Source of the DNA: Enterobacter sp. kpr-6
Lineage (GTDB): Bacteria; Pseudomonadota; Gammaproteobacteria; Enterobacterales; Enterobacteriaceae
Assembly (NCBI RefSeq): GCF_900116015.1
Contig: NZ_FOYH01000002.1
Coordinates: 351,807 to 415,806, forward strand
Length of the DNA stretch: 64,000 nt
Direction of reading: 5' to 3'
Below the pieces are notes generated by a model. That model was not told the origin of the DNA. It made no database searches and saw nothing but the letters and a program-made list of their open reading frames with translations. Both the position numbers and the translations under genes were made by a program. Positions 57,980 to 64,000 of this stretch are shown piece by piece (positions within the stretch are counted from its first letter, which is position 1; each line of letters begins with the position of its first letter).

Positions 57980-57993
57980 TGACCGATCGTCTA
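57980..57993 (-). promoter_or_regulatory. Possible AcuR operator upstream of acuI
   Basis: TGACCGATCGTCTA lies 44 bases before the acuI start. It is an imperfect dyad with GAC and GTC arms around CGATC, the style bound by TetR-family repressors such as NemR and AcuR. The match is weak and unaided by a second copy. Confidence 0.3.
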
Positions 57994-58086
57994 GAATTAA
58001 TGAACACGATAATACGCGGGGCCGCAGGCTTCAAGCGTTATCCGCGCAGGCTCTTATAAGAGTGGGTTAAGTTTGCTTTGCGTCAA

Positions 58087-58722
58087 TTACGCCGCGCGGA
58101 TTGACTGCGAAAAGTAGCGCCAGAATTCGTTAAGCGGTTCGGTTGACTGAAAAAGCCGCGCGCGCATTACCGCCCCTTCCCAGCCGCTCCAGAAAATGAT
58201 CGCCAGTTGGTCAGCCGACCGATCCGCGTTGATCTCGCCCGCCGCGATAGCATCAGTCAGGCAGGCGGCGACATGGCGCTGCCAGTTGCCGAGGATCTCA
58301 GTGAGCTGCTGGCGAAAGGTGTCCGGCAGCCCCGGACTCTCCTGCATCAAATTGCCGACCAGACAGCCACGGGTGAAATCATATTTTTGCATCCCCTTCC
58401 CTGCGTTTTTAACAAAACTTTCCAGCCGTGCGAGCGGCGAAAGCGAGGTGTCTGACAGGGATTTTTGCAGCTTATGCTGAAAGAAACTGTCATATGCCGC
58501 GAGAACAACCCGACCGTAATCTTCTTTATTCTCAAAGTAATAGTAGAACGATCCTTTCGGCACATTGACGTGTTTGACAATAGCGTCGATGCCTGTCGAG
58601 AGATAGCCCGTGCGCGTTAACAGCGCCAGACCGCTGCGGATCAGCGCTTCCCTGGTGTCGGTATAGTTGCGGTCGGTTTTTGGCGGACGCCCGCGGCGGC
58701 GCGGGGTAATTTCAGTACTCAA
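58087..58722 (-). CDS. acuR: AcuR-like TetR-family regulator
   Basis: A TetR-family repressor of 211 aa from the TTG at 58722, or 219 aa from a GTG at 58746. The TTG is favoured by CGGAG 5 bases upstream; the GTG has no ribosome site. An AT-hook-like RRRGRPPK precedes the helix-turn-helix (ALIRSGLALLTRTGYLSTG, then HVNVPKGSFYYYFENKEDYG). The C-terminal domain (DFTRGCLVGNLMQE, IIFWSGWEGAVMRARL) strongly resembles Rhodobacter AcuR, which responds to acrylate. It faces the same way as acuI and precedes it. Confidence 0.85.
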   Translation of the reverse strand: MSTEITPRRRGRPPKTDRNYTDTREALIRSGLALLTRTGYLSTGIDAIVKHVNVPKGSFYYYFENKEDYGRVVLAAYDSFFQHKLQKSLSDTSLSPLARLESFVKNAGKGMQKYDFTRGCLVGNLMQESPGLPDTFRQQLTEILGNWQRHVAACLTDAIAAGEINADRSADQLAIIFWSGWEGAVMRARLFQSTEPLNEFWRYFSQSIRAA

Positions 58723-58792
58723 GCAGGCTCCGGTCTGAATTGTCACAGGTAGAGGAAGGCATAATGCGCTACGGGGATTTTTTTATCCAGCC

Positions 58793-58818
58793 AAAACCAG
58801 CCGCGATGGGCTGGTTTT
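58793..58818. terminator. Terminator after chiP
   Basis: AAAACCAGCC, loop GCGATG, GGCTGGTTTT forms a 10-bp stem with built-in A and T ends, 16 bases after the chiP stop. It separates chiP from acuR and leaves no room for chiQ, which follows chiP in K-12. Confidence 0.88.
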
Positions 58819-58834
58819 AGTGGGCAGAAAGGAA

Positions 58835-60232
58835 TTAGAAAATGGTGAACGGGGCGATGACCATGAACTTCACATCACGCTCATCCTGGAAGATGTTGCC
58901 GTAGCCACCGGCGTAGCTCGGGATGTCGGAGTGGTTGTCATACTGCGTGAAGTGCAGCTTGAACATGGTGCCTTTGGCGCGCCCGTCCTGAAGCGTATAG
59001 ACCGCATCCAGGCTGTACGCAGATTCTTTCAGGCGATAATCCGCATCGTAGTATGCATCCGGCGTCGCCATGTCGCCGGGTCGTGCATCCCAGGCGTAAA
59101 CGTACGATGCACCCACCGCCCAGCCCGCCAGGTTGAGGTTTTTCAGATCGTACATCGCGCCGAAGAAGACGGCTTTTTCACCATCGGCGTTGAAGTCCGA
59201 GCGGTTATCCCACCAGATATCCAGCCGCCCGTTAGATGACGCATAGGTTGGCGTCATGCGTTGCAGGAAATAACCCTGCTGCCCTTCGGCTTTCACCCAG
59301 GTGCCTTCAAGACGTAAATCAACATCGCCGACTTTATAGCCGAAGGTCAGCGCCTGTAGCCACGCCGTACCGTTATAAAGATCGTTCACGCCGCCGTCGC
59401 TGACTTTATCCCGCGTGCCGTAAAACTGATAGCTGGTGGAAAGCGGGCTACCTGCCACCGGGAATTTATAGCTGGCTTTGGCAAAATACTGGTCGATATA
59501 CCCTTCTGCCTGACCGAATGCGGCTTCCAGCACCAGATCGTTTTTAAAGTCATATTTCGCGCCGAGCGAGTGCAAATAATCCACTTTCGTTTTGCGATCG
59601 TTCTGGTAGAAGTCATCCATCTCCAGATGCCATGGCGCTTTATAATTGTCGGTCCACATGTACGAGAAACTTAACGCGCCGGCGTCACCATAATCCAGAT
59701 TCGCGCCCGCTTCCGCCCCCTGATAGGTGCCCGGCATATAGCTCCAGTGCGGCGCGAGCAGCGTCTGGCCGGTCGGCTGAATATAACCCGCCCGCGCCCA
59801 CACCGGACCGTATTTAAATTTCGCGGCGGCTTTATACAGGCTTATTCCGCTTTTATCGCCAGACCAGTCTTCGTCGTAAGCTTTATTACTGGATGAAAAT
59901 GAAATTTCATTAGGATGACCGCTATCGCCGTTCTCTGCCATTTCAATCGCGGTAAAGGCGGCAATATCAAAACCGAACATATCGGCGGCATAGCCAGACT
60001 GGAAATCAAGATTCGCGTTCCAGGTAGAATGAGAAAGGTTAGTTTTATATTTATCTTCGGCAACGTCTTTACGATCGCGCTCACGTTGCCAGTAATAGAT
60101 CCCGCCCGTTAAGGTGGAATCATCAATAAATCCGGCGGCCTGAACGCCTGGTGAAACCGCCCAGCCCGATAACGCGGTGACTCCGGCAATAGCCAGCGCC
60201 AGCGTACTACGTTTGCCACTAAACGTACGCAT
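58835..60232 (-). CDS. chiP: ChiP, chitooligosaccharide-uptake porin
   Basis: ChiP (YbfM), 465 aa, is an OprD-family outer-membrane porin for chitosugars. The start [17 protein letters not shown] opens the family signal peptide (cleaved near VQAAGF). The mature chain is a beta barrel with conserved segments [57 protein letters not shown] and ends [11 protein letters not shown]. It is near the 468 aa of E. coli ChiP. The ChiX target in its ribosome site is intact. Confidence 0.97.
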   Translation of the reverse strand: MRTFSGKRSTLALAIAGVTALSGWAVSPGVQAAGFIDDSTLTGGIYYWQRERDRKDVAEDKYKTNLSHSTWNANLDFQSGYAADMFGFDIAAFTAIEMAENGDSGHPNEISFSSSNKAYDEDWSGDKSGISLYKAAAKFKYGPVWARAGYIQPTGQTLLAPHWSYMPGTYQGAEAGANLDYGDAGALSFSYMWTDNYKAPWHLEMDDFYQNDRKTKVDYLHSLGAKYDFKNDLVLEAAFGQAEGYIDQYFAKASYKFPVAGSPLSTSYQFYGTRDKVSDGGVNDLYNGTAWLQALTFGYKVGDVDLRLEGTWVKAEGQQGYFLQRMTPTYASSNGRLDIWWDNRSDFNADGEKAVFFGAMYDLKNLNLAGWAVGASYVYAWDARPGDMATPDAYYDADYRLKESAYSLDAVYTLQDGRAKGTMFKLHFTQYDNHSDIPSYAGGYGNIFQDERDVKFMVIAPFTIF

Positions 60233-60237
60233 AATTG

Positions 60238-60249
60238 TTCCTCTTTGAC
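60238..60249 (-). promoter_or_regulatory. ChiX small-RNA pairing site in the chiP leader
   Basis: On the minus strand GTCAAAGAGGAA covers the chiP Shine-Dalgarno, 5 bases before the ATG. It is complementary to the UUCCUCUUUGAC segment of ChiX, which blocks chiP translation in E. coli until chitosugars free it. The leader upstream (GTAGTACAACAC, then TTTTTATTTTTCGC) is also E. coli-like. The chiX gene itself is not in this window. Confidence 0.8.
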
Positions 60250-60268
60250 ATAATAAAAGCCTCTGCAA

Positions 60269-60696
60269 ATGCAGAAAGCGAAAAATAAAAAGTGTTGTAC
60301 TACGCAGGGTTATGCTAAACCTGCATTAAAGCCTGCCGCAGTAAGACTATTTTTCGCGGCGCGAATTATCAACACAAATCGTCAATGTAAAGTCCAGATT
60401 ATGACCCAGTGCACATAAAGCCTTACGCCCCGAAACACTCGTTAAAATTCAGTCGCATTGTTATTCCGGCTATAAACCGAAAAATATGATGAATAAGGTC
60501 AACCAGAACGCATTCGTTAATAAAATATATTAAATGCGAATTAACAAATTATCTCATTGCGCCAGAGACTTAAATTATTTCATCAACATTCAGGGTGTGA
60601 CTCCTCTCCCTTTTTACGGGCAAATGCCCTTGTAAAATTGTGCTTCATTGACGAGAAAGCGTACTCACCAGGATTAAAGAGATAAGGATGAAGTAA
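60269..60696 (+). promoter_or_regulatory. Intergenic region upstream of the glycohydrolase operon, with dyad at 60512-60541
   Basis: The 428 AT-rich bases hold the chiP leader at one end and the promoter of the 60697 operon at the other. ATTCG-TTAAT and ATTAA-ATG-CGAAT at 60512-60541 form an interrupted inverted repeat that could bind a LacI- or AraC-type regulator. CAAATGCCC and GGGC-containing bases near 60620 form a small stem. The Shine-Dalgarno AAGGATG lies 9 bases before the ATG. No coding frame is supported here. Confidence 0.45.
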
Positions 60697-62805
60697 ATGG
60701 AATTACCCGCTGATTATTATTCGCGCGTTTACGCGGGCGTATTAGGGAAATTAATTGGGGTCTATCTGGGTCGTCCGTTTGAAGGCTGGACGTACCAAAA
60801 AATTATGCAGGAACTGGGGCCGATACAGTATTACGTTCATGAACGGTTTAACCGCCCGCTGGTGACGACCGATGATGACGTCGCCGGGACCTTTACCTTT
60901 ATCCGCGCGCTTGAAGATTACGGATTGCCGCCGGATCTGACCGATGAACAGCTGGGCCACTGCTGGCTGAATTACATTATCGATAAGCGCACTATCCTCT
61001 GGTGGGGCGGCAACGGAAATTCGACAGAGCACACCGCCTGGCTAAATCTCAAAAAAGGCATTCCGGCCCCGCTGAGCGGAGCCATTGCCACCAACGGCAA
61101 AACCATCGCCGAGCAAATCGGCGCGCAAATTTTTATCGATAGCTGGGCGCTCGTCGCACCGGGCCAGCCAGAACTGGCCGCATCGCTGACAAAAAAGGCG
61201 GCAAGTGTCAGCCATGACGGAGAATCGGTGTATGCCGCTATGCTGTGGGCGGCGATGGAATCTCAGGCATTTATCTGCCAGGACATTGAAACGCTGATTG
61301 AAACGGGCCTGTCGGTTATTCCCGCTGATTCACAAATTGCAGGATTAATTGCCGATATCCGCCGCTGGTGGCGGGAAGATAACGACTGGCAGACAACCCG
61401 GCAGAAAATCGAGACGCATTATGGCTACCATAAATACCCCAGCAACTGCCATGTGATCCCGAATCATGCGCTGATGATTATGGCGATGCTCTACGCGCCG
61501 GATAATTTTCAGCAGGCCCAGTGCATTGTGAATACCTCCGGTTGGGACACCGACTGCAACGCGGGCAACGTGGGCTGTCTGTCGGGCATTATGCTGGGGC
61601 TTGAAGGGATTGATGCCGGACCCGACTGGCGCGGGCCGCTGGCAGACAGGATGCTGATCTCCTCGGCAGATGGCGGCTTTTCCATTAACAATGCCGTGCG
61701 TATTACCGATTATCTGGTCGATCTGGGGCATCAGATTGCCGGGCTGCCGCGCCCAGAGCCTAAAAAAGCTGGCGCGCAGTATCATTTTTCGCTGCCGGGA
61801 AGCGTGCAGGGATTCCGCTGGCTGAATGAGGAGCGCGCCGTTCCGGTTGACGTGGGTAACGAGGCGTACCAGGGCCGCCAGATGTTAAGCCTTCGCTATC
61901 ATCATCTCGCCCCCGGTCTTCATGCCAGCGTAACCACTCAAACCTTCACCCCGCCTGAGATCGTCGACATGCCCAGCTACGAGCTGATGGCTTCTCCCCC
62001 CATCTATCCCGGCCAGCGTTTGCAGGCCACGCTGATCGCGCCGCCGGACAATATCGCCCCGCTCAGGGTGCAGCTCTGCTACCGGATTTACGATGAGAAT
62101 AACGATTTAACGCCACATGTGGGTGAGGCGAAAACGCTGGCTCCCGGCGAAAACGCGACGCTCTTGCTGGACATCCCCGACCACGGCGGGCAGCCGATTG
62201 GTGAGGTGGGGATCAGGCTAAGTACCGATGCGCCTGCTGCGCGTGGTCGGCTCTTGCTCGACGCGATGCGCTGGGACGGCACACCCACGCTGACGTTGAA
62301 AAAACCCAGGGACGAGGACAATTTCTGGTGGCGGGCCTGGGTCAACGGTGTCGATATTTTCTCGCGCCATTATCCTGGCCGTTTCCGCATCGCCAACGAA
62401 TATGACGAAGGATTGCTGATTTACGGCACGCGCGAGTGGAATAACTATCGCGTGCGGTCTGATCTCACGTTGCATTTGGGGGATTACGGCGGCCTGGCGT
62501 TCCGGGTGCAGGGCATGAGGCGCTACTACGCGGCACGGATTCTGCGCGACGGGACATTACAGCTTGTTCGGGTCCGCGACGCCGTTACGCGCGTTCTGGC
62601 TGAACGGCAATTATCTGACGTCTTTGAGCGCCCTGTGACATTCGACGTCATCGTTAATGGGCGCAGCATTACCGCCACCGTTGACGGCCAAACGTTGTGC
62701 GTGGAGGACGCGGAACGCGATGCCTTTACCGGGGGCGGTATCGGCTTACTGATTAACGCCGGGGCGCTCTCAACCGACGCTATCCATATCGGCAACTGTC
62801 TTTAA
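60697..62805 (+). CDS. ADP-ribosylglycohydrolase-fold protein with C-terminal beta-sandwich domain
   Basis: A 702-aa cytoplasmic protein without a signal peptide. Residues 1 to about 350 form an ADP-ribosylglycohydrolase (ARH/DraG) fold: metal-site motifs TTDDDVAGT (57-65) and SGWDTDCNAGNVG (281-293, Asp284 and Asp286), and SHDGE (172-176). Residues about 365-500 form an unassigned beta region, and about 540-702 a LamG/DUF1080-like sandwich (RVQGMRRYYAARILRDGTLQL, FDVIVNGRSITATVDGQ). The next gene is a sugar-type binding lipoprotein, so the substrate is probably an imported N- or O-glycoside rather than an ADP-ribosylated protein. I do not know a characterised homologue. Confidence 0.82.
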   Translation: MELPADYYSRVYAGVLGKLIGVYLGRPFEGWTYQKIMQELGPIQYYVHERFNRPLVTTDDDVAGTFTFIRALEDYGLPPDLTDEQLGHCWLNYIIDKRTILWWGGNGNSTEHTAWLNLKKGIPAPLSGAIATNGKTIAEQIGAQIFIDSWALVAPGQPELAASLTKKAASVSHDGESVYAAMLWAAMESQAFICQDIETLIETGLSVIPADSQIAGLIADIRRWWREDNDWQTTRQKIETHYGYHKYPSNCHVIPNHALMIMAMLYAPDNFQQAQCIVNTSGWDTDCNAGNVGCLSGIMLGLEGIDAGPDWRGPLADRMLISSADGGFSINNAVRITDYLVDLGHQIAGLPRPEPKKAGAQYHFSLPGSVQGFRWLNEERAVPVDVGNEAYQGRQMLSLRYHHLAPGLHASVTTQTFTPPEIVDMPSYELMASPPIYPGQRLQATLIAPPDNIAPLRVQLCYRIYDENNDLTPHVGEAKTLAPGENATLLLDIPDHGGQPIGEVGIRLSTDAPAARGRLLLDAMRWDGTPTLTLKKPRDEDNFWWRAWVNGVDIFSRHYPGRFRIANEYDEGLLIYGTREWNNYRVRSDLTLHLGDYGGLAFRVQGMRRYYAARILRDGTLQLVRVRDAVTRVLAERQLSDVFERPVTFDVIVNGRSITATVDGQTLCVEDAERDAFTGGGIGLLINAGALSTDAIHIGNCL

Positions 62806-62823
62806 CACACTAAGGGATTAACA

Positions 62824-64000
62824 ATGAAAACATCAAAAACACTGCTGGCTTCGGCCTGCGTCGCGGCAGTTTTGCTTTCAGGCTGTAAACAGGACGACGT
62901 ACAACAGGTGACGATTGAGTTTATGCACTCCTCCGTCGAGCAGGAGCGCCAGGCAGTTATTGGCGAGCTGATTACCCGTTTCCAGAAAGAGAACCCGGAT
63001 ATCATCGTCAAACAGGTGCCGGTAGAAGAAGACGCCTATAACACCAAAATCATCACCCTCGCCCGCTCTGGCGCGCTGCCGGAAGTGCTGGAAGTCAGTC
63101 ACGACTACGCCAAAGTGATGGATAAAGAACAGCTTATCGATCATAAGGCGGTGAAAACGCTCATTGATGCGCAGGGGGAAAGCGCCTTCTTTGACGGCGT
63201 GCTGCGCATTGTGCGTACCGAAGACGGCACGGCTTATACCGGTGTACCCGTCAGCGCCTGGCTTCAGGGGATCTGGTATCGCAAATCGGTTCTGGCTAAA
63301 GCCGGGCTCGACGAACCGAAAAACTGGACGCAACTGCTTGAGGCCGCTCGCCAGTTGACCCACGCGAGTGATAAAAAATATGGCATTGCCCTGCCGACGG
63401 CAGAAAGCGTCATGACCGAACAGACATTCTCACAATTTGCCCTGTCAAACGGGGCCAACGTGTTTAACGCTCAGGGTGAGATCACGGTGAACTCGCCAGA
63501 GATGCTGGCCTCGCTGAATTATTATCGCGACCTGTCGCAGTACACGATGCCCGGCTCAAACAACGTGATGGAAATTAAAGACGCCTTTATGAACGGGACG
63601 GCACCCATCGCGGTTTATTCCACCTATCTGCTGCCTGCGATCCAGCAGGACGGCACGCTGGAGGATTTGGGTTTTGTGGTTCCGACCGAGAAAACGCCGG
63701 CGGTCTTTGGCGTGATCACCGCATTAACCCTCACCACCGGCCAGACAGAAGCGGAGACGAAAGCGGCTGAGAAATTCGTGTCCTTTATGGGCCAGGCGAA
63801 AAACACCGCAGACTGGGTGTTGATGTCGCCCGGATCGATGCTGCCGTTGACCAAAGCCGCCGCGCAGGACCCGGCTTACAAAGACAATCCGGCCATCAAA
63901 GCGTTTGGCACGCTGCCTGAGCAGTTAATTGCCCAGTTCCCGCATATGCAGGTCTTTGGATCGGTAGGCGAGAAGAATTTTACGCGGATGGGCGATATTA
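62824..64000 (+). CDS. ABC transporter solute-binding lipoprotein (family 1, sugar type), partial
   Basis: The frame is open from ATG 62824 to the window end (392 codons, no stop). A lipoprotein signal ends LLSGC with Cys21. The mature part is a family 1 solute-binding protein: EFMHSSVEQERQAVIGELI, RFQKENPDIIVKQV, YTGVPVSAWLQGIWYRKSVL and LAKAGLDEPKNWTQLLEAA follow the maltose/glycerol-3-phosphate binding pattern. It starts 18 bases after the glycohydrolase gene, so they share an operon. Permease and ATPase genes are expected beyond base 64000. The ligand is not evident. Confidence 0.85.
   Translation, partial: MKTSKTLLASACVAAVLLSGCKQDDVQQVTIEFMHSSVEQERQAVIGELITRFQKENPDIIVKQVPVEEDAYNTKIITLARSGALPEVLEVSHDYAKVMDKEQLIDHKAVKTLIDAQGESAFFDGVLRIVRTEDGTAYTGVPVSAWLQGIWYRKSVLAKAGLDEPKNWTQLLEAARQLTHASDKKYGIALPTAESVMTEQTFSQFALSNGANVFNAQGEITVNSPEMLASLNYYRDLSQYTMPGSNNVMEIKDAFMNGTAPIAVYSTYLLPAIQQDGTLEDLGFVVPTEKTPAVFGVITALTLTTGQTEAETKAAEKFVSFMGQAKNTADWVLMSPGSMLPLTKAAAQDPAYKDNPAIKAFGTLPEQLIAQFPHMQVFGSVGEKNFTRMGDI

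Overview
The window is chromosomal DNA of an enteric gammaproteobacterium (Enterobacteriaceae). Nearly every housekeeping protein is close in length and motif to its Escherichia coli K-12 counterpart, and the gene order follows the K-12 segment from lysT/cpoB to fur/chiP, read in reverse. Differences from K-12 (5-oxoproline genes beside nei, a long YbgA, acuRI beside fur, no rhsC, no potE, a new operon beyond chiP) and a family of CCCTCTCCCT palindromes suggest a non-Escherichia genus such as Enterobacter, Lelliottia, Leclercia or Klebsiella. I cannot name the species from the sequence alone.

Layout. 1-5858: tRNA-Lys(UUU), then the Tol-Pal envelope operon ybgC-tolQRA-tolB-pal-cpoB on the minus strand. 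6007-9187: cydABX-ybgE (cytochrome bd-I), behind a long regulatory region with a perfect FNR-type dyad. 9859-15296: mngRAB for mannosylglycerate uptake and cleavage. 15295-25035: sdhCDAB-sucABCD, ending in a probable SdhX small RNA. 25684-26970: divergent gltA. Together these carry the central oxidative TCA block. 27166-31878: a complete chaperone-usher fimbrial operon (subunit, chaperone, usher, two-domain adhesin).

32077-40783 (all minus): tudS/ybgA-phr, then ybgI-pxpBCA-DUF969-DUF979-pcp-nei. This run combines DNA repair (photolyase, endonuclease VIII, a desulfurase-like YbgA) with what looks like a full pyroglutamate route: release (Pcp), transport (DUF969/DUF979) and hydrolysis (PxpABC). 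41092-49386: ybfA and the kdpFABCDE potassium pump with its sensor and regulator. 49651-51813: speF without its usual transporter gene potE. 51874-56879: seqA-pgm, ybfF, ybfE, fldA and uof-fur.

56950-64000 departs from K-12. An AcuR-AcuI (acrylyl-CoA reductase) pair lies between fur and chiP where K-12 has chiQ. Beyond chiP, in place of glnS, begins an operon with a two-domain ADP-ribosylglycohydrolase-fold protein and a sugar-type ABC binding lipoprotein that runs off the window. This last operon is the best candidate here for an undescribed system.

Ten copies of a 33-35 bp palindromic repeat sit in three intergenic clusters (21723, 31889, 40849). Each cluster starts with one inverted unit. 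No insertion sequence, prophage, CRISPR array or rRNA gene was seen.
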